Positions 45,763 through 58,634 are shown, counted from the first letter of the stretch. The stretch: DNA of 64,000 nt from Ceratorhiza oryzae-sativae (GCA_030998015.1 JARWMV010000232.1:2542001-2606000); one strand, 5' to 3'. The notes: generated by a model not told the origin, from the letters alone. Numbers and translations: made by a program.

Positions 45763-46375
45763 ATCAATCTATTGGGGGCTGCGCGCGTGGTATGTGACCA
45801 GGGGGCGGGTCAGCTGATAGGACGTAACAAAAGACACGGCGCCGAATAAGAAAAAAAGAGAGGAATCCACGCAATTCTATGTCGACTCTTGCGTTCGAGG
45901 GAGAACCATTCACATGCTGTTATAGCTAGACATGGCCCAGATGTTATAGTTCAACCAGCCCGGTTCATCTCAACTGCTGATCAGCCCCTGCGCCGCCCTC
46001 CACAGTTCCTTGCTATTTCAGGCTGCTGGTCGCTCATATGAGCTCATCCAGAGCTTCAGGCTCGCTGTGGTGCAGTAAAATATACCAAATCCCGGTCTTT
46101 CAACCCGTGTCGCCGATGTGGATGGTGTCACAGCTTCCTCTTATGGCCAACCTTTTTTCAAACATGAGCGCTAACGGGCTCGATTGGGATTCAGCATTTA
46201 TTCAACGGCAAAATCGGGCCACGTTCTAAACCCAGCCTGACACGCCTGCGACGTGACAGTGATCTCGCTAGCGAATCCCATTGCTTTCCTGTCATACTAC
46301 TAAGCCTAGCCGGTGGGGAGGCGGACGTGCCCGACGGCTCTGTTCTCACCACATGACACTCACAACACACCCAGT
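45763..46375. other. Intergenic region
   Basis: About 610 bp, divergent between the Zn2Cys6 gene and the small ORF at 46376. Presumed promoter; nothing else recognised. Confidence 0.5.
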
Positions 46376-46663
46376 ATGTCGCACTCAGTACCAGTATTAT
46401 CTTCAACTTCTTGGCCCGATCCTGCTCTTCCCCTCAGGGATGCACCACCCGACACACAAGAAGAGCAGCGCGAGAAAGCAAGTCTCGAACTCCTCGGGGG
46501 TTCAAATTACAACATCGTTGCAGAACTGATCTACGCGAATCACGCAAATTATGCGCTTGTGATTGCCCAAATCCATCACGAGGATCCCCAAAGCCGATAC
46601 CGCATGGGCGAGCCCCCCCAAAACATGATCAAAATTTGGGTCGAAGGCGCACACACTCGATAA
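46376..46663 (+). CDS. Small hypothetical protein
   Basis: A 95-codon uninterrupted frame from MSHSVPVLSSTS to GAHTR. It has a Pro-rich start, an acidic middle (DTQEEQREKASLELLGG) and a helix-like segment (NYNIVAELIYANHANYALVI). I do not recognise the family. No signal peptide or TM helix. Nothing besides the open frame and a plausible ATG supports it; it could be chance. Confidence 0.35.
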   Translation: MSHSVPVLSSTSWPDPALPLRDAPPDTQEEQREKASLELLGGSNYNIVAELIYANHANYALVIAQIHHEDPQSRYRMGEPPQNMIKIWVEGAHTR

Positions 46664-47530
46664 AACTGCGTGACCACGCGAATGACTAGTGTGCAAGCGT
46701 TGCGCCAAAAGACGAGCCAAGAGATGACGAAAATTTACTGCTGCTTTGGGTGTCACATCGAGGGTTTGAAAAAATGGTCATCGGTGCATCTACTTCCCCT
46801 TCAGTGGGGATCGTGCCGGTAACAGATTCGTTGCGTAGGACTCGTGACAGCCACCTAAACCTGGCGTTGGTAATTCCAGAATCAGCGGAATGAGTTTGTC
46901 TCCGTTTGGCATATTTGCCATACCTGGTGACACCTATAACAAGTTGGACAGCACAGACGGCGCAGCAAGCACCGAAACGCCAAAGTAAAACGGTGTCGAA
47001 GTTCCTATTCTCGCCAGGTCGGTCAATCAATCTGGACTCGCGCTGCGCACTTTGGTGAGCTGCTACCTCCATACTCGAATACCCGGGCATATTCAGGCTG
47101 AGTCGCGCCCTAGATCAGCTCACCAAGACCTTCATAGGTGGTATACGAGACGTAGGCTCAGAATTACGCTACGTTTACTGCGTCTCGAACTCTAACCCCC
47201 AAGAGACGCAAGCAACCCCCGAGTCTCGGGTCAAATCATCTTCGCGTTTGTGAATTTCCACGCGAGTTAGAGGAAAATCTAGCTGACAGAGCTATCGCCG
47301 CTGGTTAAGAACCTCCCCATTTTGATTCCGACAAGCATTTTGCCACGTTTATCCATATTTCAACCACCTTTCACTAAGCTGGTGGTCTGAAAGATAGCAA
47401 ATGAAACAGGTCTGATTTGATTCACTGTTAAAATATTTGTACTTAAAGACGGCAAAGGCTATGATTGAATAAGTTTGAACTGCCGCAAGTAACGGGGAAT
47501 GTCCTTGACACTCTCAGGCAATACTCCGAT
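46664..47530. other. Intergenic region
   Basis: About 870 bp before the SDR gene's stop. No domain-bearing frame on either strand. Confidence 0.5.
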
Positions 47531-48739
47531 TTACCAGTGTTCATGGGCTGGGCGGACTACAAAGTGCACATCTTAGTCACAACAAGGACGAATCGGATTG
47601 TTTGTCACTCACGATCCAGTTCGAATGTCCATGCAGTTCGATCCTGATGAGCGATGTACACGTAGCTCTGGGGAAAATTAAGCACGTGAATTTGAACCCC
47701 AGCACGGCAGCTGCTTACCGCCGCAATGCTAGCTGGGTCCAATCGTTTGTCCAGGTCAGCCAGAATGGACTTGTCCGTAGCAAGTTTCTCCAAACGACCG
47801 TTCAGAATCGCCCCATCTACAATTACATTTGCAACCTGCAATCGCCTTTCAGCCTCAGCTGGGCATAATATTTAGACAAATGGCGTACGTGAATGTTTTG
47901 AACACCAAACTCCTTATTCAGTGATTGGGCAAGCGCGCGTTCACCGTGCTTCCCGGCAGAAAAGGCTGCCGTCGTAATGTTGCCACGCCATGCCGAGGTT
48001 GCTGATGTGAAAATGAGCGCGCCGCGTTTACCCTTTTCGTCCAGCCTAGCCTTCTGATTGACCAACAGCATCATTGAAATGGCCCACAGGGACTCACTCG
48101 AGATCCTTGAAGGCTAGAATCGACTCCCGTGCAAAGGCAAATGCCGAAACGATATTAGTCTCTGCATGAGCGACTGTAAACGAACCATTCGACCCAAGTG
48201 CTCAAACACTCACGGACGCTTTCTTGAACTATCTCCTCTGTCAATTCAAGGAATGGTTTCCTGACGTTGTGCGCCGCATTCCAAACTGCGACGCGTATCT
48301 CGCCTGTAGGCCAATGCTGTTTGATCCCCTCGAATGCCGTATGAAGATCGGCGTAAGAGTAACTCTTGACCGGAAAGGCGGCAGCCTGCACAAGTGGATC
48401 CGACACAGTTTAGCAAACGTAACCCACACGGTCGATGTTTTCGACTCACGTCAGCACCAGTAGCTGATATTTCGTCAGTGACTTTCTTCAGATGTTCGGC
48501 ATTGCGTGCAATCAGCGCAACACGGTAACCAGCTGCAGCAAACGCGCGACTAGGCCTCTAGAGATAAGTAGTTGATAGCCGGTATCTAAGAACTACTAAC
48601 GCGGCAGCTGCTCCCGTCCCTGGGCATAGAACAATCGAGATGAGTTACCAGCATGCGTCGATCTTGCGATAAGTCCTTAAAACGTACCACTACCATTGCC
48701 CACACCGGCAACTACAAAGATTGGTGCTTGAGTTCCCAT
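47531..48739 (-). CDS. Short-chain dehydrogenase/reductase, paralogue 1
   Basis: NAD(P)-dependent oxidoreductase of the SDR superfamily. The ATG at 48739 gives MGTQAPIFVVAGVGNGSG, which carries the cofactor glycine motif (GxGxGxG; here split by introns). Then come RVALIARNAEHLKKV, AAFPVKSYSYADLHTAFEGI, IRVAVWNAAHNVRKPFLEL (the NAG-like motif is NAA), FAFARESILAFKDLE and GALIFTSATSAWRGNITTAAFSAGKHGERALAQSL. The usual catalytic YxxxK is replaced by FSAGKHG, with Ser in TSATSAWRG upstream. Closing exons include NVIVDGAILNGRLEKL, SYVYIAHQDRTAWTFELD and LRPAHEHW (stop TAA 47533-47531). About nine short introns. A closely similar gene lies at 50966-52219. Confidence 0.85.
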
Positions 48740-50965
48740 CTCTCGACTCGGGTGCGATGAGCTTTGACCGGGGAGTAGACGTGAAAGGCCAAAGAAGTGA
48801 TGCGCAAGCGCGAATACCACAGCACACTTTTAATTCACTTTGATCTCAACTGGTATCGGTCAACTATGCCCAGGAAGAAGACAGTGATGACGAAGCACAC
48901 GTTGTAGGCCGTGCCAAACTATCATATGAGTCCTCCGCCGATCGATTTGTCAATCAATATGTAGATATCGTAGATAGAGATATGGTAGTTGAGCGTCAAA
49001 CCGGCAATCGGCAAGGAGCGTGATCCGGATGTTTATTCAACAGGTCGAGATAGCCACTTATGAACCACCCAGTTCCAAATCACGTAATTAATTCCGCAAG
49101 TACTATTCCAACGATCGAGCCTCACTCAGGTTCTCCTTGGTGATAATATCAACGTTTATTCATTGGAATCCCATCCGCTGCCGAAGTCTAAGCAACCCAC
49201 CTCTGCAAACTCACTTGCCTGCTACCAAAACTTCGTTCAGATCACCCTTTCGAGCCATTTAACTGTAATTACTCCATGCGGTTTAGCTAGGCAAATTCTG
49301 TTCGTTACTGTGCAGTATATCGAAGTTGATGATTGTGTATCACCCTGCCCTGGAAACATCGAATACATACGCTTGATACGAGCATCGAGCGAATCATTGC
49401 GCCGCTCTAGGCACTGGGGCACGTGTAGGAATAGAACCTCGAAGTAGATGTTGAGGGAATAAAGCGATCCACGTTGTTTAATGATCACCCTGCTAACAAG
49501 ATGGGGAGAGTGCCAATATTCGGTTGAAATACTGGGAATCATCAATCGCCTTGAAGGATGGAGTAAGAACCTGTTGCTACCATCCACAACCCGTAGTTAC
49601 CGGCCTTTACAAGAAGCCTTTCAATAACGAGAGTGGAAACAACTCTCGAGTTTGCTGATCTATGAATGATCAGCATACAGCATACTTCAATATTTGTGAA
49701 CCAACTAATTTCTCCCGAAATTAAGCAACCGAAAATTCGAATACCAACGAGAGGGCCATAGTTGTACAACCATAACGGTGTACCAATTGCTGAGCTGCCT
49801 GCTACTAGCTGTTTCAACCAAACAAAACATGTCTAGAACAAGTCGATCATACATGTATCCTGACAAAGGTCGCCGTTGCTTTTGACATACATGGCTAGTT
49901 GTTAAAGGTTCTATTTTATCGGCTTTGTACAAATCATCGACGCTTGAACAAGGGTGGACATCCGACTCCTCATTTCGTTGGAAATGTATCCAACTGGCTT
50001 CGATAGGAGATTTTTAGGTGCACTCTTGGTGCCTTGTGGATTTCGTACCCTGTGTATTGCTTTAACCGTATCTTTAAGAAGACAAAAGATGAAAACGTGA
50101 TTGCTAGCCGTCCTTGACAACCAGGCGCCTAAGTGTTTCAATGAACAAGAAATAAGCGCTATCTGTCGCCCTTGGGTCCTGAAAAGGTCTGGGTAAACTT
50201 AAAGCAGTAACGGCCATCACGAAATAGCGGCGATAAAAATACCCCTATTGAATACAGCAGTCGGATTCCTTTTTTGAAATTGCACAAAGGACTAGATCAC
50301 TTGCCTAAAGTGTACGCTCAGCCTTGTACAATCTCTCACGGAGCACATAGTGTATATGAATATCGGTCAATGTATTAACCGATTCACCTGTGTGAATTGC
50401 TAGCATCGGCCGAATGGAGGGGGGGTAATGGTATACGCAGCGGGGGAGGGTGCAACGTGCGATACCCAAATACAGATCCGCTTGTAACATCATGTGCTCT
50501 GCCGCACACCATTTCTTGGACTATCCAAAGCTAAAGCCAATCGCACCTCTCCGGATATAGTATCCCGACCAGTTGCCTCCGTTCACGTGGGACTTCGCGA
50601 GTGCGCTTTGAGGGCATGTTGGGGATCCAAGATCTTCAATGTCCTTTTCTGTAATGAGGGGACACTCCCGCCGCAATATCAACTAGGTATATGCTCTGAC
50701 GTACGATGCTGTAATATTGTGCGCCAGTGCCAAGAATCGTGCGCACTTGGTGGCCAAGCTACGCCACTGACGTCTCGGAGCCGGCATTACGTATGCGGCA
50801 ACGTTACGAGCCACAGTCAAATCCTGTCAACCGAACACACCTCAGGCTCGGGAATTAATGAACTCATTTGCGTCAATATTGATTTTAGAGGAGTATTTGG
50901 CCACACTCGAATCACTAGCCCCACGCGTATGCTTAATATCAACCCCTACAACCTTCGCCAGCCTA
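48740..50965. other. 2.2-kb spacer between the SDR paralogues
   Basis: AT-richer than the flanks, with only short open frames and no recognisable domain. I looked for a third SDR copy (motifs WRGN, LDLRP, GVGNGS) and found none. It may be decayed sequence or the long upstream region of paralogue 1. Confidence 0.5.
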
Positions 50966-52219
50966 TCACCACGTTTCGTGTGCTGGGCGCACTAACAGCA
51001 TACATACATGTCAGTCAGCAAACGTGCGTCGATCGATAAAGAAGCCGCTCACAGTCCAATTCAAAGGTCCAAGCGGAGCGGTCTTGGTTTACCAAATACA
51101 CATAGCTCTGGAGACTTCAGTCAATGCCAGCGCTTTGTGTCAAACTATAGCACTAATACTCACGTTTGCGATGCTCTCCGGGGATAGCCTGCGATTTTCG
51201 TCCTCGAACAACTCCTTATTGGGAATCAAGGACTGCGTGCGATCGGTGCGTATCACTCCGTCGATGATCACATTTGATACCTATTCAATAAAGAAAAATG
51301 TCAGCCGTGTGGCGCTTTCCACGAGATGGTTCCCGCGGGAACACACACATGAATGTTTTGGGGGCCGAATTCCTTATTCAGTGATTGGGCTAGTGCACGT
51401 TGTCCTGTCTTTCCGGACGAGAAGGCTGCAGTTGATTTATTCCCCCTCCACGCCGCTGTTGCGGACGTAAAAATGAGCGATCCTCGCTTGCCCTTGTCAT
51501 CAACTCTGCGAATGGTTAGCTGACGTCGGGCCAAGGCAAATTCCGCGGCAACACTCACTCTAAATCCTTAAAGGCCAACAAGGCCTGACGCGCAAACGCA
51601 AACGCCCCAATGATATTGGTTTCTACAACCAACCCCCATCAGTTTCATGGCGACGAGAAAAAAAAAATAGAATGTGCAACACGCACGAGTGCTTTCTTCG
51701 ATTTCCTGTTCGGATAGCTCCAAGAACGGTTTCCGTACGAATAACCCCGCGTTCCAGACTGCCACGCGGATTTCACTATCAGGCCAATGCTTCTTAATCG
51801 TGTCGAACCCAGACTTGACGTCCGCGTGTGTGTATGCTTTGATTGGAAACGGAGCAGCCTATAGCCGATGAGTTGGATTGAAGAACGGGTGTGTGTGCTG
51901 GGTGTGAAAAGCTAACCTCCCCGCCATCGGCTATGATACCCTTGGCTGTGTTTTCGAGATGCTCGGCGTTGCGGGCAATGAGTGCCACACGGTAACCTGC
52001 TTTTGCAAATGCCCGACTACGGGAAGAATAGGAAAGGATCGAGTGGAATAAATGCGCGAGCTCGGGTCTTGACGGGTCTTGGACTCACGCAGAGGCTGCT
52101 CCGGTCCCTGTTTCACCGGCATAGTATGAGCAAAAAGTTGGCGATATCAGAACCCGGCAACACTTACCCGAGCCGTTGCCAACGCCTGCGACAACAAAGA
52201 TAGCTTTTCGAACGGACAT
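50966..52219 (-). CDS. Short-chain dehydrogenase/reductase, paralogue 2
   Basis: Same layout and direction as the gene at 47531-48739. The ATG at 52219 starts MSVRKAIFVVAGVGNGS; then RVALIARNAEHLENTAKGII, AAPFPIKAYTHADVKSGFD, IRVAVWNAGLFVRKPFLEL (NAG motif intact), FAFARQALLAFKDLE and GSLIFTSATAAWRGNKSTAAFSSGKTGQRALAQSL. The catalytic Tyr position is again Phe (AAFSSGK). Later exons read NVIIDGVIRTDRTQSLIP, SYVYLVNQDRSAWTFELD and LRPAHETW (stop TGA 50968-50966). Exon boundaries match those of paralogue 1, so the two arose by duplication. The substrate is unknown. Loss of Tyr in both copies hints that they share a non-classical activity. Confidence 0.86.
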
Positions 52220-52997
52220 TTTCTGCGAGGTCAAATCAATATGAAACAAGTCGGGTTGGACGAATCCTACAACCCAGCATACACATGCTTTATACGATAC
52301 TGGGCATTAGTAAAGGTGCATTCACCCCGATGGATGAGACCATCGCTAGCCCGAGGAGCTTTGTCACACGAGGATTGCTGCTGAATAACCCGAAATTTCG
52401 TCATTTCCGAAGACCGAACGAACCGAAGCTCGGTGTTCACAGGCCGCAAATTCGAGTGCGAAAAATGGGATGCTCATGGTGTGGTGTGAATGTGCCAGCA
52501 CATTCGTCGACTTGGGCGCATACACCCTCTCTGTCGTGTCGCGACTGAGGTCATCTGAGGTCATTGAAATGGAGCCCCACGCTGAGCCCTGAGCGAGATG
52601 AGTCTGGGGCTGCGCCTGACGCGGGCCCAAAATGCGGAAAAAAAAAAAGTCTTGGCCGTACGGTCGAATGAGCTAGGCCCAGGCGGAGCACAATGGATAT
52701 GGGGAGTGTGGTCTGAAAAGAGCAGTCTTGGAGCGGGTGCACAGCCGGATGTCTTCGGATCGGCAGACACAGTCTACAAATTTGACGAGTCTGGTGCGCA
52801 CGTGGGTGCCCCTTGAACAAAAAAAACCGACCACGACAAACTTTCGAGACAGCCTCTGCATGGTGTCTTTCTTGGTTCACGACTCATAGCAACTTGTTTT
52901 TCACCGTCGGCGCACGATACTTTTCTCTTGTCTCGTCTGTTCTGCATCGCCCTTGATCTAACTCATCGCCCTAATTTTTTCCCAACCACCCAAAAAC
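52220..52997. other. Intergenic between SDR 2 and PRPP synthetase gene
   Basis: 780 bp between divergent starts, with A-runs near 52640 and 52815 and a C/T-rich stretch before 52998 as in fungal core promoters. No gene supported. Confidence 0.5.
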
Positions 52998-54287
52998 ATG
53001 CTCGGCGGCTCCTCTATCAAAGTTTTCGCAGGTACGTATTGAGCGGTGCCCTAGGCGAGTTTGCAGAAATGCTCATGGGCGTTTAGGCTCCAGCCACCCC
53101 GAGATCGCGGAGCTCATTGCCAAACGGCAAGTCCCAATCAGCCCCCACCCCGCACCCAGACATCATCGCTGACCCCCGATCACGTTGCACACAGCATCGG
53201 GCTGTCGCTCTCCAAGTGCGAAGTGACGCGCAACGGAATCGGCGAGACGTCGGTCCGATTGGGCGAGTCTGTGCGCGAGGATGATGTGTACATCATTGGA
53301 TCCGGGTGTGGCGCGGTCAACACAGCGCTGATGGAGTTGTGCATCATGATTCATGCATGCAAGATTGCGAGCGCCAAGCGGATTACGGCGGTGATCCCGC
53401 TGTTTCCGTATGCGCGCCAGGACAAGAAAGACAAGAGTCGTGCGCCGATTACGGCCAAACTGGTTGCAAACATGATCCAGCGGAGCGGGTGTGACCATGT
53501 TATTGTGCGTATTTTGCTCATGTTACCAAATTTGGTGCTGATGTTTGCGTCGGCCAGACGATGGACTTGCACGCCTCGCAAATACAGGGTTTTTTCGACG
53601 TACCGGTAGACAAGTAAGTCGTTGGGAGCTGTATGTAATCGGTGGAGGACTGACGCGCTTGGCAGCGTAAGCGCGCTTCATTTCAGACTCGGCTCATGAG
53701 CTCATGGGGATTGCAGTTGTATGCCGAGCCATCGATCATCCACTACATCCGCACACGGCTGGACGTGAGCAAGTGCATCATCGTGTCTCCCGATGCCGGT
53801 GGCGCGAAACGGTGGGTATCGACTATATCGGGCTGATGCCTGCGCCTCACTCGTTTGCAGAGCGACGGCGATCGCAGACCGACTGGGGGTCGAGTTTGCG
53901 CTGTTCCACAAGGAGCGGAAAAAGGCGAACGAGGTGAGCCGGATGGTGCTCGTTGGGCATGTCGCGGGCAAGATCGCGATCTTGGTGGACGACATGGCCG
54001 ATACGTGCGGGACGCTGGTGCGGGCGGCGCAGCACCTGCAAGAGGCTGGCGCCGAGCGGACGTTTGCGTTTGTGACGCACGGGATCCTGAGCGGCAACGC
54101 GCTGGAAAACATTGAAAAGAGTGTGTTGGAAAAGGTGGTGGTGACCAACACGATCCCGCAAAAGCAGAACCTGGCGCGATGCAAAAAGCTCGAGGTGATC
54201 AACATTGCAAATGTGCTGGGCGAGGTGATCCGACGGAGCCACTATGGGGAGAGTGTGTCGATGTTGTTCAACGAGGTGCCGTACTAG
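52998..54287 (+). CDS. PRS: Ribose-phosphate pyrophosphokinase (PRPP synthetase)
   Basis: Makes PRPP from ribose 5-phosphate and ATP, feeding purine, pyrimidine, His and Trp synthesis. The ATG at 52998 opens [11 protein letters not shown]; exon 2 gives [14 protein letters not shown], then [28 protein letters not shown]. Landmarks: [49 protein letters not shown] then [20 protein letters not shown], and the PRPP-binding loop [14 protein letters not shown]. It ends SMLFNEVPY (stop 54285-54287). Length is about 320 residues, as for the classical PRS family, with no long insertion of the yeast Prs1/Prs5 kind. Five introns. Cytosolic. Which paralogue number applies is not clear. Confidence 0.93.
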
Positions 54288-54889
54288 GGCAGGGCGGCTG
54301 GATATTGGGTGTGTATGTGCGTTGATAGATTGGACCTATGAATCAAACTAGTGCCTAATTGCAAGCTGGGGGGGTCGGCCGAGAGGGGCAAATCGCCGAC
54401 AAAGGTGCGGGAGGAGTCAGCGATCGCTGCTTGTTTCAGATAGACTCGACAGGATAGGACTAGAGCGGTGCTGAGGCTCGAACCGGGGGACAGGGCCCGC
54501 GGTCAACCGGCGGCTGGGCCCGGGCGTGCGGAGCGACTTCGAGATGAAAGCCGCTGGCGAACAGAACAGCACAGCGTCCGCGTGACGAGCCCGGGGCGAC
54601 CCCCGCGGCAGCTGAGTGCCCGTCGCGGGGACCCACCAGCGGGTCTCTGCGGCCGCCGCGGCGTGCGCGGGCGCTGCAGCACCCGTCGACGAGCCACGAA
54701 TGTGCGGTGGCGGGCGGGCGAGAGAATACGCTGTCATGTCTGAATTGCGTTGCGTGGGTTGTGTGGTGCAAACGAAAAGAAGAGAAGCCTGAAAATCCAC
54801 AGGGACCCTGAGCCAAACGACTCGGGTCTGGTCTTGAGCCGGGCCTCCTCGTCTCTCCCTCCGTGTCTGCCGCATGCGACGCTGCTCTG
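54288..54889. other. Intergenic, very GC-rich
   Basis: 600 bp between the PRPP synthetase stop and the kinase start. A GC-rich stretch (54470-54720) gives long frames on both strands that look like composition artefacts. No gene supported. Confidence 0.5.
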
Positions 54890-57800
54890 ATGCTCCCGGT
54901 CGCCCATGAGCAGCACCACATCCCCCGCGACAAGCTCGACAATGCCCACGCTGTCCACATCGTCGACAACGACACCATGGTGCTCCCCCCTCCCGCTCCC
55001 GCCCACCACCACCGTCCCCAGCCCCCGCGCCAGACCCAGACCCAGACCTTCACCTATGCCGCCGTCCCCGGCATCGCCCTCTCCCCCGACGGCTCCAAGC
55101 TGCTCATCGGCGACGCGAGCACGAGTGAGTTGATTACACACCATCACCCCCCACATTGGCTGACTCCCCCCCGCTCGCGCCAGGCTCCCAGCGCTCGTGG
55201 ACGACGCTCAAGAACGTCGGCGACGGCTCGTTTGGCACCGTCTGGCTCTGCGACTGGCACTCGCCGCTCCCGCCCGGTACGCCCTACTCGCCCATGCAGT
55301 GCGGCCCCCGCGTTCGTCCCGAGTGGGCGGGCAAGCGGCTTGTCGCCCTCAAGCGCATGAGGCGTCGCTGGGAGGGCGGCTGGGACGAGTGCAAGACACT
55401 CAAGGAGATCGAGGTGCGTTTCATCCGTCCACTTTGGGGCTGTCGGCTGACCCCTCGCAGTCGCTCCGCCTCATCCCCGCCCACCCAAACATCATCCCGC
55501 TCTACGACTGCTTTGTCCTCCCCTCGTCGCTCGAGCTCTATCTCGTGTTCGAGTCGATGGAGGGAAACCTCTACCAGCTCATCAAGTCCCGCAAAGGCAA
55601 AAAGGCACTCGCCGGCGGTCTCGTCACCTCGATCTTCCAGCAGGTCGCCAGCGCACTCGACCACGTCCACTCCAACGGCTATTTTCACCGCGACATGAAA
55701 CCCGAAAACCTGCTCGTCACCACGACCGGTCTGGCCAACTATGTCTCGACATCCCCCGTTGCGCCGCCCGGCACCAAGGAAGAAGACGTGTTCGTCATCA
55801 TCAAGCTCGCCGACTTTGGGCTCGCCAGAGAGACCGACAGCAGGCCACCGTACACAGAGTACGTGTCTACTCGGTGGTATCGTGCGCCCGAGGTGCTCCT
55901 TCGCAGCAGGGACTATTCGAGTCCTGTTGACATGTGGGCGTTTGGTACTATCATTGCCGAGCTTCTTAATCTCCGTCCGTTGTTCCCCGGACAAAACGAG
56001 ATGGACCAGCTCAAGCTCATCAACGATGTCTTGGGCGATCCCAGCGACGCGTACGGGTTCGACGAGAACGGCAGGAGGAGAGGAGGTGGTCCATGGCAGC
56101 GCGGGCATGAGCTGGTGCAACCGCTACCCTATCGCTTCCCTCGAGTATGCTCATTTTGCCTCTAGTCCGATCCACATCTAACATCCATTCGCAGAACTAT
56201 CCCACACCGCTCTCCAGATACTTTACCGAGGCCGTCCCCCGATCCCTCATCGAGTGCATAGAGGACTTGCTTCGGTACGACCCTGCCGAGAGGCTCACCG
56301 CCAAACAGTGTCTCACCCACCGTTTCCTCGCCGAGACTGCTCCCAAGCAGCCCGTACCCCCACCGCTCATCCAGCGTGCTCCTGCCAATGCCCAGCGACT
56401 TCCCTCGCCGCGCAGCGACTGCATGACGGGCGATCGCCCGCCGTACACTGGCATCCCTGCTGTCTCTCCCCGGGGTCTGCCTCCGAACCATGCCATGTCC
56501 CCGGCCAACCGACGGCCCCCGTTCCCGAACCCCAACTCGTTCCAAAATTCGATGCCCCCGCCCCAGATCGCACCCTCGACGACCCACCGACAACGCTATT
56601 ACACCCCTCAGTCCGCTGGTTCTTCTTACAACGGCGCTGCCGAACTTGTGGATCAGCTGCGGGAAAGCGAATTGCCCAATGTGCCCGGGTCGCTCGAGGC
56701 GTATTCTGGAGAAGACACCACCGATTGGCACAAGGGCGGTTCGTATACGCTGGAACAACAGAACCAGGGTCCACCTCAGAATCATCCCCACCGTTCCCCA
56801 TATGCGATGGATATCTCCGAGCCGACCGCACCGGCACCACAAGACTATGCTCTGGACGTCCCGGCACCCAAGCCGACAAACGGCCATCAATCAACCGGCA
56901 AGAGCAAACTCTTTGGCCTCAAGTCGAAGCTCAATTTGTTCGGACATACCTCTGAAAAGCTCCCCGTGGTGGCTGAAGTTGCGTCAGGTTCGCAGACTTC
57001 CCTGAAGCGAACGCAATCGAACAGCACGACGGACGGCAGGTCAATCAAGGACGTCGCCATGCCGCCAGCGGCCCCCGCGGTCGATCGTCACGAGCAAAAG
57101 AAGCAGCGCAAGATGGAGCTCATGGAGAAGCGCAAAATGGAGGAGGAGAAATACCGCGCGCGCGCAAAGGGTATGCTCGCCAAGCGCGAAATGGTTCTCA
57201 ACGACGACAGTGGCGCGGTCGACGAGTGGGATTCGGGTCGTACGCCTTCATACCGCACAGGTGTGCCGAATCAGCTTCGCGACAAGGGCAAGCTTCCGAT
57301 GAACCCGCGTGGTGCTGTTTCCCATTCGAACACATTGCTCGCTCCCCCAAGTATGGATCCTCCGCCCGGTGGTGGATGGCGAGATCCCAGTGCTTGGCGG
57401 GATAGCACTGATGATGACCACTCGGTTACGTCCTCGGCTGACTTGCGGCGTATGTCCATGGCCACCGTGAATACCGTCGACTCTGACCCAGGACCGGTTC
57501 GCTCGGGCCGTGCGCGGGGCGCGTCGATCGGGATCAATCGTGCCACCTCGGTTTCATCTCTACGTGCTGCAGCAGGGTTCCCACGTTCTGCTCGATCCTC
57601 GGCGTCGTTTGACGCATTTACCCAGGATTTCAGTCTGCGCGCAAACGTCGCGGACATGGCCATGTCAGACGGGGGTTCTCCGCACCCGCATCGAATGGGC
57701 TCGCTCAGTCCTGGTCCAGGCGGGCATGCGCATTCACATTGGCCGGCGCAGGGTGGTGATGTGCCTCAGTTGGTGCTAAATGGGCATGGTGGTGGAAGTC

Positions 57801-58142
57801 TTGCTGGCAGAAGGGTGCATCCACACCCGCCCATGTCGTTTACGAGCGTGCTCTCATCGGCCAACGTGGACGCATACAATGCTGGAATGGAGAGCTATCG
57901 TGGATCCATGTCTCCCGCGAGCGAATACGACTCCATGTCAATATCACCTACTGCACCTCCCAGTAACCCACCTCTGGGGATGTTCAACCCGGTGAGTTGG
58001 AAGCGAACAAGCGGTAGCACCTAGACACTGATGGATTGTTTCGCAGCCTTCGTTATTCAATCAAGAGATGCAACACCCCCGCCACCAGCAGACGCTTCCT
58101 TCGTTCTCCGAGTTTGTCGCTCCGCTAGAGCACGCCCGATAA
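54890..58142 (+). CDS. Ime2/RCK-family (MAK/ICK-like) protein kinase
   Basis: CMGC Ser/Thr kinase related to yeast Ime2 and smut Crk1, which act in meiosis, mating and cell shape. I take the ATG at 54890 (MLPVAHEQHHIPRDK). After a roughly 80-residue N-part the kinase domain reads VGDGSFGTVWLCDW (glycine loop), VALKRMRRRW (Lys), then the C-helix Glu (ECKTLKEIE), FHRDMKPENLL, KLADFGLARE and PPYTEYVSTRWYRAPEV, so the T-x-Y activation motif is TEY. APE-to-end blocks are DMWAFGTIIAELLNLRPLFPG and LLRYDPAERLTAKQCLTHRFL. The roughly 600-residue tail is Pro/Ser-rich with a Lys/Glu helix (KKQRKMELMEKRKMEEEKY). The last exon gives FVAPLEHAR (stop 58140-58142). All catalytic residues are present. Confidence 0.92.
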
Positions 58143-58634
58143 TCTTCGTTATTTTCATCAGTCCGGCTTCGAGCACCTAACCTATTCGACTCCTTCGCTC
58201 AATATCTTGGAATCCATTGGGGACTTTTGTGTCTGCTATATCATTCTCTCTTATTTCCCCACCCAACTCTCTGCTTCGTTCCGTCTTGTCGTACTAGTTG
58301 CTCCAACGCCCCTACACTCTTTAGACTTCAAAATCTCGGTCGGTTTCTCGACTATTCACGCTCCTTACTCTCTCGTCTCTGTTGCTTGGTTCTTCGACCT
58401 GGTGATCCCAAGTTGTACCTATATACATAGTCTCTCGCGTCTCTTCGTCTGTTCTCATTTTCATCTTCGACTGGTACCTTATCCCCACGCATGTTCCACT
58501 GGACTGGTACAGTAGCTTATTAGATATGTGTCCTCTACTGCAAATGAATTTTTTGGTATCTGAAACAGTTGGGGGTAGGGAGAAAATTTTAAGGAAAGAA
58601 GCGGTCCAAGAAAGTACATTAAGAATGAGCGGAG
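58143..58634. other. Intergenic between convergent genes
   Basis: About 490 bp, pyrimidine-rich after the kinase stop. Short open frames only; probably 3' UTR. Confidence 0.5.

Noticed and set aside
49163..49817. Frames in the SDR spacer, considered as a decayed third SDR copy
   Set aside because: None of the SDR motifs (GVGNGS, NAG/NAA, WRGN, LDLRP) appear in any frame.
54470..54500. Possible tRNA T-loop (GGTTCGAGCC on the minus strand)
   Set aside because: Flanking bases do not form a 5-bp T stem or an acceptor stem.
54460..55053. Long minus-strand open frames in a GC-rich stretch
   Set aside because: Composition is strongly GC-biased, frames overlap the kinase 5' end, and no domain is visible; most likely chance.
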